Assembly (NCBI GenBank): GCA_015663225.1
Contig: DQSO01000132.1
Location: forward strand, 1 to 9,232
Length of the DNA stretch: 9,232 nt
From: Campylobacterales bacterium
GTDB lineage: Bacteria; Campylobacterota; Campylobacteria; Campylobacterales; QNZT01
Reading direction: 5' to 3'
Shown: piece by piece, positions 1-6,701 of the stretch
How the letters are laid out: each line of letters starts with the position of its first letter
How positions within the stretch are numbered: position 1 is the stretch's first letter
Program-made: the position numbers and the translations under genes
The notes under the pieces: generated by a model
The model's input: only the letters and a program-made list of their open reading frames with translations
Databases searched by the model: none
Told to the model about the DNA's origin: nothing

Positions 1-842
1 ATGCGACTATGGTTAAGGCTTTAGAGGCTGTTGGGTTTGGTTACTTGGAAGTAGGGACTATCACACCTAAAGCTCAAGAGGGAAATGCAAAACCTAGAAT
101 GTTCAGATACCCAGAATATGACACTATACAAAATGCTATGGGTTTTAACAATCATGGACTTTCTCCTTATCGCTCTCGGCTTAAAGATTTGTATCCATAC
201 AAGATACCACTTGGTGCAAATATTGGCAAAAACAAGTTAACAAGTGCCGAAGATGCTATTGAGGATTATAAGATATTGATAGAGGGTGTTAAAGATGTTT
301 GTGATTATATAGTCATAAATATCTCTTCACCAAATACACCAGGTCTTAGAGATTTGCAAAATGAGGAGTTTATAACGAAGCTTTTTACTCTTGCTAAAAC
401 TATGACTGATAAACCGATCTTTTTGAAAATAGCACCTGATATGAGTGTAGATGACGCTAAGGCTCTGTGTAGTGAAGCTATTGATAGTGGAGCTGATGGG
501 ATTATTGCTACAAATACGACTATCGACTATGACTTACTTCCTGATGCTAAAGATTTTGGAGGATTAAGTGGTGAGGTTTTACGAGAAAAGAGCTATCAGT
601 TGTTTAAAGAGCTAGGTAGAGAGTTTTTTGGTAAGACTATACTTATAAGTGTTGGCGGGATCAGCACTGGAGAGGAAGCTTATCGTCGGATAAAAGCAGG
701 GGCTTCTTTAGTGCAAGTTCTTTCAGGACTTATCTTTGAAGGTCCAAACTTGGTAAATCAGATAAATAGTGATTTGCTAAAACTTTTAAAAGCAGATGGT
801 TACAAGTGTATATCTGATGCAGTAGGAGCAGATTTAGCATGA
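1..842 (+). CDS. pyrD: Dihydroorotate dehydrogenase (quinone), class 2, 5'-truncated
   Basis: This enzyme oxidises dihydroorotate to orotate in pyrimidine synthesis, using FMN and passing electrons to membrane quinone. The window cuts off the beginning: the frame is open from base 1, the first complete codons (bases 3-8) read Ala-Thr, and the ATG at 9 lies inside the conserved N-terminal FMN region rather than at the true start. About 277 codons remain of a family norm near 340-350, so roughly 60-75 are missing. Numbering from the Met at base 9, visible family motifs are EVGTITP (14-20), MGFNN (44-48), GANIGKN (69-75), NISSPNTPGLR (104-114, containing the class 2 catalytic serine at 107), ATNTT, and a C-terminal VGGIS plus GASLVQV phosphate-binding region. 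The serine base, in place of the cysteine of class 1, supports class 2. The stop overlaps the next start as ATGA, indicating translational coupling. Confidence 0.95.
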   Translation, partial: ATMVKALEAVGFGYLEVGTITPKAQEGNAKPRMFRYPEYDTIQNAMGFNNHGLSPYRSRLKDLYPYKIPLGANIGKNKLTSAEDAIEDYKILIEGVKDVCDYIVINISSPNTPGLRDLQNEEFITKLFTLAKTMTDKPIFLKIAPDMSVDDAKALCSEAIDSGADGIIATNTTIDYDLLPDAKDFGGLSGEVLREKSYQLFKELGREFFGKTILISVGGISTGEEAYRRIKAGASLVQVLSGLIFEGPNLVNQINSDLLKLLKADGYKCISDAVGADLA

Positions 843-2155
843 TAAAGATTTTATTTACAATAATATTAACAGTAGGAGTTTTGATGGGGCATTCGCTACC
901 TAAGTATCACACAAAAAAGTTAGACAATGGTTTAGAGATAGTAGTTATACCTATGCACAATGGTTCAAATGTAATCACAACTGATATATTTTACAGAGTT
1001 GGAAGTGGCGATGAGGTTATGGGGAAGAGTGGAATAGCTCATATGTTGGAGCATCTAAATTTTAAATCTACAAAGAACCTAAAATCTGGTGAGTTTGATA
1101 CGATAGTAAAATCAGTTGGAGGTGTTAATAATGCATCTACTGGATTTGACTATACTCACTACTACATAAAAAGTTCATCAAAAAATCTTAGTAAATCTTT
1201 AGAGCTTTTTAGTGAGCTTATGGAAAATCTGAACTTAAAAGATGAAGAGTTTCAACCTGAGAGAAAAGTTGTTTTAGAGGAGAGATATTGGAGAACTGAT
1301 AACAATCCTATGGGATACTTATATTTTAGACTTTTTAACAATATGTACACATATCACTCATATCACTGGACTCCAATAGGGTTTATAAATGATATAAAAA
1401 CTTGGACTATTGAAGATATAAAAGAGTTTCACAAGCAGTTTTATCAACCACAAAATGCTATCGTAGTAGTTGCTGGAGATGTTGATGAGAAAGAGGTTTT
1501 TAAAGAGAGCGAGAAATATTTTAAAAATATAAAAAACAGTCATAAATCTATCAAGCGAAATCATATGGTAGAGCCAAAACAAGATGGTGCAAGAAGATAC
1601 GAGATAACAAATAAAAAATCAGAAGTCGAGATGATAGCTATCGCTTATCATATACCAAACTTCAAACATAAAGATCAAGTGGCTCTCAGTGCTATAAGTG
1701 AAATACTAAGTAGTGGTAAAAGTAGTCGTCTAAATAGTCTTTTGATAGATGAAAAGCAGATGGTAAATACAGTTTATGCTTATAATATGGAGACTAAACA
1801 TCCTGGTGCTTATCTGTTTTTAGCAGTATGTAACCCTGGAATAAAAGCTGAAGATGTTGAAAAAGAGATTTTAAGTGAGATTGAGAAACTAAAAACTACA
1901 AAAATGACAAAAGCAGAACTTGATAAGTTGAAGATAAATGCTAAGAGTGATTTTGTATTTGAGATGGAAGATTCTGCTTCTTTAGCAACACTGTTTGGTT
2001 CATATTTTGCAAAAGGCGATATAAATGCACTTTTAGAGTATGAAGATAAAATCATGGGGTTAAAATCAGATGAAATTCAAGAAGTAGCTAAGAGGTATTT
2101 TAACAAGAGTAACTCTACAACTGTAATACTGCGATATGAGGGAGAAGATAAATAG
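839..2155 (+). CDS. Secreted M16 family zinc peptidase (PqqL/processing-peptidase-like)
   Basis: A 438-residue M16 metallopeptidase (inverzincin), predicted to act in the periplasm on peptides or unfolded proteins. Residues 1-19 form a signal peptide: Lys3, then a hydrophobic stretch to about residue 16, with no lipobox cysteine. The inverted zinc motif HMLEH (68-72) supplies His68, Glu71 (catalytic) and His72. Glu148, seven residues after Glu141, fits the third zinc ligand in the usual ExxxxxxE arrangement. A second M16 C-terminal domain follows (about 190-370), carrying SSGKSSRL (291-298), which matches the family's GGGxSSRL motif. The length is that of a single M16B half-protein, so it would need to dimerise to form the closed chamber; no inactive partner subunit is adjacent. 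TAGGAG at 823-828 is the ribosome site. The start overlaps the pyrD stop by 4 bp, and the next gene begins right after its stop. From memory, H. pylori and C. jejuni carry a homologue in the same place. The physiological substrate is unknown. Confidence 0.9.
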   Translation: MIKILFTIILTVGVLMGHSLPKYHTKKLDNGLEIVVIPMHNGSNVITTDIFYRVGSGDEVMGKSGIAHMLEHLNFKSTKNLKSGEFDTIVKSVGGVNNASTGFDYTHYYIKSSSKNLSKSLELFSELMENLNLKDEEFQPERKVVLEERYWRTDNNPMGYLYFRLFNNMYTYHSYHWTPIGFINDIKTWTIEDIKEFHKQFYQPQNAIVVVAGDVDEKEVFKESEKYFKNIKNSHKSIKRNHMVEPKQDGARRYEITNKKSEVEMIAIAYHIPNFKHKDQVALSAISEILSSGKSSRLNSLLIDEKQMVNTVYAYNMETKHPGAYLFLAVCNPGIKAEDVEKEILSEIEKLKTTKMTKAELDKLKINAKSDFVFEMEDSASLATLFGSYFAKGDINALLEYEDKIMGLKSDEIQEVAKRYFNKSNSTTVILRYEGEDK

Positions 2156-2158
2156 TTG
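2138..2158 (+). promoter_or_regulatory. Ribosome binding site and TTG start of the Deg-like protease
   Basis: GAGGGAG at 2138-2144 lies 11 bases before a TTG at 2156-2158, which directly follows the TAG stop of the M16 gene. TTG is chosen because it gives a proper signal peptide (Met-Lys-Lys followed by a hydrophobic core). The gene would be translated by ribosomes finishing the M16 gene. Confidence 0.7.
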
Positions 2159-3610
2159 AAAAAGATTATTTTAATAGCTTTAGTTTTTCTAAATATTGAG
2201 TTTTTAAGTGCAAAAGAGATCTCTAAACATGAGATAAAAAGCTCTATTGTAAAGATTTTTACAGTTGCAAATAATCCATCATTTCGTCAACCTTGGACAT
2301 CTTTGGTAAAGCAGTTTACAGGGTCTGGTTGTATAATAGATGGAGATAAGATACTCACAAATGCTCATGTTGTAACTGATAGTACATATGTTGAAGTTTT
2401 AAAAAATGGTGAGATAAAAAGATATGAGGCAGAGGTTTTAAGTATTTCGCATGATAGTGACTTGGCACTTATTACAGTTAAGGATAAGAGTTTTTTTAAA
2501 AATACTGTAAGTTTGACCATAGGGAAACTTCCAAATCTTCAAGAAAAAGTTACAGTCTATGGTTTTCCAACTGGTGGAGATACTTTGAGTATCACTAAAG
2601 GTGTAATCTCAAGAATAGAGCATCAGCGATATGTACATAGTGGTAAGTATCTTTTAGCTATTCAAATAGATGCACCGATAAACTCTGGAAATAGTGGTGG
2701 ACCAGCACTTTCTAATGGAAAAATTGTTGGTATTGTTATGCAAGGGCGAAAATCTTCTCAAAGTATAGGATATATCATACCTCCTTCAGTTATAAATCAT
2801 TTTCTTGACGATATGAAAGATGGAAAGTATCATGGGTATCCATTTTTAGGTGTTGTAGTACAAAACTTAGAGAGTCCAATTTTAAAAGAGATGTATAATC
2901 TAAGCAAATCAAAGTATGGAATTTTGGTAAATCAGATTATACCTAATTCACCAGCAAGTAGGATTTTAAAGTTAGGCGATATATTAACCTCAATAGATGG
3001 CTATAAAGTATTTACAAATAGCAAAGTTGAGTTTAGAGATCAAGAGTATACTGATTTTACATATCCACTTGACATCCATCAAATCGGTGATGAGATAACT
3101 TTAGAGGTTATAAGAGATAAAAAACAAATAAGTTTAAAAGTAAAGTTAGATAAAAATCAAAATGAATTGATGCTTATCAAGAAAAGAAAGTATGAAAAAA
3201 ATCCAACTTACTATATATATGGTGGTTTGGTTTTTGTACCTGCGATAAATAAGTATAAAATCCCTTCAAAATACTATAAAATGTTTCCTGATGAAAAAAG
3301 AGAAGAGCTAGTTTTGCTTCATAGAGTCTTATCATCAGAGTTGACAAAAGGCTTTAACCAAGTAGGTGGATTGCTGATGGCAAAAGTAAATAATAAAGAG
3401 TTTAAAAACTTTAATGAGTTTGTAAGTTTGATAGAAAATTCAAAAGAAAAATATATTATATTTGAAGATGTAGATAACAATAAAGTAGTGTTAAAAAGAG
3501 AAGATGTTGTGAAAAAACAGAAGGATATACTTGCTAGATACAATATAAAAACTTCAAAAAGTGATGATTTGAATGTTGTTAAGGTTGTTAGTAAAAGTAA
3601 TAAATTATAG
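2156..3610 (+). CDS. Periplasmic Deg/HtrA-type serine protease, Deg9-like with PDZ and PDZ_3-like domains
   Basis: A 484-residue trypsin-fold protease, predicted to be exported and to degrade damaged envelope proteins. Residues 1-19 are a signal peptide probably cleaved after LSA. The catalytic triad is complete: His71 in TNAHVV, Asp102 in DSDLAL, Ser180 in GNSGGP. A PDZ domain follows at about 227-331 (FLGV start, IIPNSPAS, LGDILTSIDG). The last third (about 345-475) does not look like the second PDZ of DegP/DegQ. It carries YYIYGGLVFVP (352-362), a VL..EL..GF segment, and an SDDL stretch near the C-terminus, which I recognise from plant Deg9-type proteases (the PDZ_3 type domain). The residue order along the whole PDZ/C-terminal half also matches Deg9 as I recall it. 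The match is from memory and was not computed. It starts at TTG with zero spacing after the M16 gene, so the two are probably co-translated. It is distinct from the classical HtrA, which I would expect elsewhere in the genome. Confidence 0.88.
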   Translation: MKKIILIALVFLNIEFLSAKEISKHEIKSSIVKIFTVANNPSFRQPWTSLVKQFTGSGCIIDGDKILTNAHVVTDSTYVEVLKNGEIKRYEAEVLSISHDSDLALITVKDKSFFKNTVSLTIGKLPNLQEKVTVYGFPTGGDTLSITKGVISRIEHQRYVHSGKYLLAIQIDAPINSGNSGGPALSNGKIVGIVMQGRKSSQSIGYIIPPSVINHFLDDMKDGKYHGYPFLGVVVQNLESPILKEMYNLSKSKYGILVNQIIPNSPASRILKLGDILTSIDGYKVFTNSKVEFRDQEYTDFTYPLDIHQIGDEITLEVIRDKKQISLKVKLDKNQNELMLIKKRKYEKNPTYYIYGGLVFVPAINKYKIPSKYYKMFPDEKREELVLLHRVLSSELTKGFNQVGGLLMAKVNNKEFKNFNEFVSLIENSKEKYIIFEDVDNNKVVLKREDVVKKQKDILARYNIKTSKSDDLNVVKVVSKSNKL

Positions 3611-3665
3611 TTTAATTTGATATTATCATGTTATAAGAAGAAATAGAAAAAAATTAGGAGAGCAG
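3611..3665 (+). promoter_or_regulatory. 55-bp gap before dapA, possible promoter plus ribosome site
   Basis: This is the longest intergenic gap in the + strand run. It contains -10-like hexamers TATTAT (3621-3626) and TATAAG (3632-3637) but no recognisable -35. Campylobacterota promoters often lack a -35, so a dapA promoter is possible but not shown. AGGAG at 3656-3660, five bases before the ATG, is a good ribosome binding site. No hairpin followed by a T run was seen, so the upstream transcript may simply read through. Confidence 0.25.
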
Positions 3666-4553
3666 ATGAGTAACCCAATAGGTGCTATGACAGCACTAGT
3701 AACTCCGTTTAAAGATGGAAAACTTGATACACAAACTTATGAAAAACTGATTTTAAGACAGATTGAAAATGGTATTGATGGTGTAGTTCCTGTTGGAACA
3801 ACTGGCGAGAGTGCTACTTTAACTCACAATGAGCATAAAGAGTGCATTGAGATAGCTGTTGCTACTTGTAATGGCAAGGGTACAAAAGTTATAGCGGGAG
3901 CTGGAAGTAACTCGACTATGGAAGCAGTTGATTTGGTTAAGTTTGCAGCTAAAAGTGGTGCAGATGGTGTACTTTGTGTTACTCCTTATTATAATAAACC
4001 AACACAAAAAGGACTTTATGAACACTATAAAGCTCTAGCAAATGCTGCAAATATTCCTGTTATGCTTTACAATGTACCTGGTCGTACTGCTGTTGATTTG
4101 GAAGCTGATACAGTTGCAAAACTTTTTAAGGATTTTCCAAATATCTACTCAGTAAAAGAAGCGACAGGTAGTATGGTAAGAAGTGTTGAGCTTATGGCTA
4201 AAAATCCAGACTTAGCAGTTATAAGTGGAGATGATGCGATAAACTATCCACTTTTAGCAAATGGGGGGAGAGGTGTTATATCTGTAACTTCAAACCTACT
4301 TCCTGATTTGATAGCAGCTCTTACTCATGCTGCGATGGATGGTAAGTTTAGTGAATCTAAAAAAATAAATGATGAACTTTATGATATAAACAATGTCCTA
4401 TTTTGTGAGAGTAATCCTATACCGATAAAGGCTGCTATGTATCTAGCTGGTCTTATTCCTACACTAGAGTATAGACTACCTTTGACACCTCCAAGTGATG
4501 AAACTCTTTCAAAAATAGAAAAAGTATTAAAAAATTATAAGATAAAAGGATAG
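3666..4553 (+). CDS. dapA: 4-hydroxy-tetrahydrodipicolinate synthase
   Basis: A cytoplasmic class I aldolase that condenses pyruvate with aspartate semialdehyde, the first committed step to diaminopimelate (cell wall) and lysine. The 295 residues cover the full (beta/alpha)8 family length. Key residues by position: GTTGES (44-49) with Thr45/Thr46; TPYYN (106-110); Tyr135 in YNVPGRT, with Arg140; and the Schiff-base lysine Lys164 in VKEATG. The phosphate/oxyanion GDDA and GVISVTSN motifs follow. Residues equivalent to the E. coli lysine-inhibition site are present (Ser49, Ala50, His54, His57, Asn82, Glu86), so feedback inhibition by lysine is likely; this is inferred from alignment in the head. 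A strong AGGAG precedes the ATG. The gene lies six bases upstream of the SDR gene, and this dapA-SDR pairing is recalled from H. pylori and C. jejuni. Confidence 0.97.
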   Translation: MSNPIGAMTALVTPFKDGKLDTQTYEKLILRQIENGIDGVVPVGTTGESATLTHNEHKECIEIAVATCNGKGTKVIAGAGSNSTMEAVDLVKFAAKSGADGVLCVTPYYNKPTQKGLYEHYKALANAANIPVMLYNVPGRTAVDLEADTVAKLFKDFPNIYSVKEATGSMVRSVELMAKNPDLAVISGDDAINYPLLANGGRGVISVTSNLLPDLIAALTHAAMDGKFSESKKINDELYDINNVLFCESNPIPIKAAMYLAGLIPTLEYRLPLTPPSDETLSKIEKVLKNYKIKG

Positions 4554-4559
4554 ATTAAT

Positions 4560-5336
4560 ATGAAGGGAAAAACTCTAGTTATTAGTGGTGCTACAAAAGG
4601 AATTGGTAAAGCGATAGTTTATAAGTTTGCAAAAAATGGTGTAAATATTGCTTTTACTTACAATTCGAATGAAGAAGCTGCAAAAGAGATAGCGGCAGAT
4701 TTAGAGAGCAAGTATGGAGTGAAAGCTAGATACTATCCACTAAATATACTTGAGCCAGATGAGTACAAAGAACTTTTTAAAAAGATAGATGAAGATTTTG
4801 ATAGAGTTGATTTTTTTATCTCAAATGCTATGATTTATGGTAGAGCAGTTATTGGAGGATATGGTAAGTTTATGAAACTGCGACCTCGTGGGTTAAATAA
4901 TATCTATACTGCTACAGTAAATGCATTTGTAGTAGGAGCTCAACAAGCTGCAAAACGAATGGAAAAAATAGGTGGTGGAAGTATCATCAGTATGAGTTCT
5001 ACTGGAAACTTAGTATATGTAGATAACTACTCAGGTCACGGAACAAATAAAGCTGCAGTTGAAGCGATGGTAAGATATGCGGCAGTAGAGTTAGGTGAAA
5101 AAAATATCCGAGTAAATGCAGTAAGTGGTGCACCAATAGACACTGATGCACTAAAAGCTTTTCCAAACTACGAAGAGGTAAAACAAAAAACTATAGCTAG
5201 ATCACCTCTTAGTATGATGGGAACACCAGAAGATATGGCAGGAGCTTGTTACTTTTTATGTACAGATGATGCTAAATGGATAACATCACAGACATTTATT
5301 ATAGATGGTGGTACAACTTTTAGTACAAAAGGTTAA
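4560..5336 (+). CDS. SDR oxidoreductase, FabL-type enoyl-ACP reductase candidate
   Basis: A 258-residue short-chain dehydrogenase with an N-terminal Rossmann nucleotide-binding motif (GATKGIG, 10-16) and an SNA motif (88-90) in place of the usual NNAG. The active site is not the classical YxxxK. Where FabG-like SDRs have their tyrosine there is His160, while Tyr157 lies seven residues before Lys164. This YxxxxxxK spacing is the hallmark of enoyl-ACP reductases FabI and FabL. The downstream stretch VNAVSG (in the 180s), then IDTDALKAFPN, resembles Bacillus FabL more than FabI as I recall them. FabL reduces enoyl-ACP with NADPH in the last step of fatty-acid elongation. H. pylori and C. jejuni relatives tend to carry generic or hydroxysteroid-dehydrogenase names. 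AAGGA at 4546-4550 precedes the ATG by nine bases; dapA ends six bases upstream. The enzymatic role is inferred, and a separate FabI elsewhere in the genome is possible. Confidence 0.85.
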   Translation: MKGKTLVISGATKGIGKAIVYKFAKNGVNIAFTYNSNEEAAKEIAADLESKYGVKARYYPLNILEPDEYKELFKKIDEDFDRVDFFISNAMIYGRAVIGGYGKFMKLRPRGLNNIYTATVNAFVVGAQQAAKRMEKIGGGSIISMSSTGNLVYVDNYSGHGTNKAAVEAMVRYAAVELGEKNIRVNAVSGAPIDTDALKAFPNYEEVKQKTIARSPLSMMGTPEDMAGACYFLCTDDAKWITSQTFIIDGGTTFSTKG

Positions 5337-5344
5337 AACTTTAT

Positions 5345-6157
5345 ATGACATATTGGCAAAATATATATGCAAATTTTAACCCTGTAGCAGTTGAGCTTTT
5401 TGGATTAAAGGTTCACTGGTATGGACTTATGTATATCTTAGCACTTCTTAGTGCTTTATGGCTTGCAAAATACCTGATAGAAAAAGACTCTTTAGGTATT
5501 CCTGAAGAGATTACTGATAAATACTTTATATATATTGAGATAGGTGTTATTTTAGGGGCTAGGATAGGATATTTTCTATTTTACTCCGATAATCTATCTT
5601 ACTATCTAACCAATCCTTGGCAGATGTTTAATCCATTTGATCAAAATGGAGAGTTTGTAGGTATAAGAGGTATGAGTTTTCATGGTGCTGTTATAGGCTT
5701 TGGTATTGGTAGTTATCTATTTGCTCGAAAATACAAAGGTTATAGTATTAAACTTCTTGATGTTGCAGCAGTTGTTGTGCCGTTTGGATATGTGTTTGGT
5801 AGGATTGGAAACTTTTTAAATAAAGAGCTAGTTGGACGAGAGAGTGATGTTAGTTGGGCTATCAATGTTGATGGAGTTTTAAGACATCCTTCTCAACTTT
5901 ATGAGGCATTTGCAGAGGGCTTAGTAGTCTTTGTCATAATCTATTTTTATAGAAAAAGAAAAAGATTTGATGGTGAACTTATGTTTTGGTACTTGATACT
6001 CTACTCTGTTGCTAGAGTTGTAAGCGAGGTTTATAGACAACCTGATGTTCAACTTGGATTTATATGTTGTGATGTTCTAACTATGGGGCAGTTGTTATCA
6101 TTTGGAATAGTCGCATTTGCTATTGGATGGTATGCGGTTTTATCAAAAAAAAGGTGA
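5345..6157 (+). CDS. lgt: Prolipoprotein diacylglyceryl transferase
   Basis: An inner-membrane enzyme that transfers diacylglyceryl from phosphatidylglycerol to the lipobox cysteine of prolipoproteins, the first step of lipoprotein maturation. The 270 residues form several hydrophobic helices, as expected for the seven-span family. Signature elements in order: HWYGLMY (24-30); RGMSFHG (108-114), whose His113 matches E. coli His103; GRIGNFLNKELVGRE (152-166), the Lgt signature with Arg153 and Asn156 matching E. coli Arg143 and Asn146; RHPSQLYE (180-187); and a final RVVSEVYRQPD (224-234). The ribosome site is weak: AAAGG at 5328-5332 inside the end of the SDR gene, 12 bases from the ATG. The gene sits eight bases after the SDR gene and just before pgsA, whose pathway makes its lipid donor. 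Confidence 0.96.
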   Translation: MTYWQNIYANFNPVAVELFGLKVHWYGLMYILALLSALWLAKYLIEKDSLGIPEEITDKYFIYIEIGVILGARIGYFLFYSDNLSYYLTNPWQMFNPFDQNGEFVGIRGMSFHGAVIGFGIGSYLFARKYKGYSIKLLDVAAVVVPFGYVFGRIGNFLNKELVGRESDVSWAINVDGVLRHPSQLYEAFAEGLVVFVIIYFYRKRKRFDGELMFWYLILYSVARVVSEVYRQPDVQLGFICCDVLTMGQLLSFGIVAFAIGWYAVLSKKR

Positions 6158-6167
6158 GTAATTGATG
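6151..6167 (+). promoter_or_regulatory. Ribosome binding site deciding the pgsA start
   Basis: AGGTGA at 6152-6157 overlaps the lgt stop codon. The first in-frame initiator is TTG at 6162, only four bases away, and the adjacent ATG at 6165 is seven bases away. The ATG has the better spacing and codon, so it is preferred. The difference is a single residue. Confidence 0.6.
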
Positions 6168-6701
6168 GTTAATCTACCAAATTTTTTAGCACTTCTTAGA
6201 GTATTAGCTGCTCCATTGATGTTTTGGTTTTTAGTTGATAGAAATAATTCTCTATTTGATGGATGGCATGAGTCTTGGCTTGACTATTTTGCTGCATTAG
6301 TTTTTGTATTGGCTTCGATTACTGATTTTTTTGATGGATATATAGCTCGTCAGTGGGATCAGATGACAAAACTTGGTGCGATACTTGACCCACTAGCAGA
6401 CAAAATGTTGATGTTGGCAGGATTTATAGGTTTAGTATATATAGAAAGAGCTAGTCCTTGGGCGATATTTTTAATACTCTCAAGAGAGTTTTTTATAACA
6501 GGGCTTAGAGTTGCTATAGCAGCTGAGGGAAAAGGTGTAGCTGCTTCATTTGCAGGAAAGATAAAAACTGTAGTTCAGATGGTAGCGATTGGTTTTTTAC
6601 TGATGAATTGGCCATTTGCAACTGAGATACTATGGTTTGCAGTAATTTTGACGATATACTCAGGATATGAGTATGTAAAGGGGTATTTTTGGGAATCTTA
6701 A
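6165..6701 (+). CDS. pgsA: CDP-diacylglycerol--glycerol-3-phosphate 3-phosphatidyltransferase
   Basis: A membrane enzyme that joins CDP-diacylglycerol and glycerol-3-phosphate to make phosphatidylglycerophosphate, the committed step to phosphatidylglycerol and cardiolipin. The CDP-alcohol phosphotransferase motif DxxDGxxARx8GxxxDxxxD is intact: Asp54, Asp57, Gly58, Ala61, Arg62, Gly71, Asp75 and Asp79, counted from the ATG at 6165. The opening NLPNFLALLRV is typical of PgsA N-termini. The 178-residue length and repeated hydrophobic helices fit the family. The related alcohol phosphotransferases PssA and cardiolipin synthase of this fold are less likely because of this N-terminus and size. It lies seven bases after lgt, and its last 13 bases overlap the rseP start, so all three are probably one translational block. 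A TTG one codon upstream (6162) is an alternative start. Confidence 0.94.
   Translation: MVNLPNFLALLRVLAAPLMFWFLVDRNNSLFDGWHESWLDYFAALVFVLASITDFFDGYIARQWDQMTKLGAILDPLADKMLMLAGFIGLVYIERASPWAIFLILSREFFITGLRVAIAAEGKGVAASFAGKIKTVVQMVAIGFLLMNWPFATEILWFAVILTIYSGYEYVKGYFWES
6678..6691 (+). promoter_or_regulatory. Ribosome binding site and TTG start of rseP inside pgsA
   Basis: AAGGGG at 6678-6683 is five bases before a TTG at 6689-6691, both inside the final codons of pgsA. TTG is required because the HExxH zinc motif begins at residue 17 of the resulting protein and a later start would remove most of the first membrane helix. Confidence 0.65.

Noticed and set aside
9..11. ATG at base 9 as the true start of pyrD
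   Set aside because: The frame stays open to base 1, and the protein from this Met begins in the middle of the conserved PyrD N-terminal region, so the real start is outside the window.
1358..1582. Open frame of 74 codons on the - strand within the M16 peptidase gene
   Set aside because: It is antisense to a well-supported coding region, has no recognisable domain, and shows the low-complexity composition expected of A+T-rich antisense frames. The same applies to the - strand frames at 1810-2055, 3319-3543, 3819-4025, 7139-7348 and 7393-7617.
4560..5336. Loss of the catalytic tyrosine in the SDR (His160 at the YxxxK site) as a sign of an inactive enzyme
   Set aside because: Tyr157 is correctly placed for the YxxxxxxK active site of FabI/FabL enzymes, so the protein is more likely an active enoyl reductase type than a degenerate SDR.
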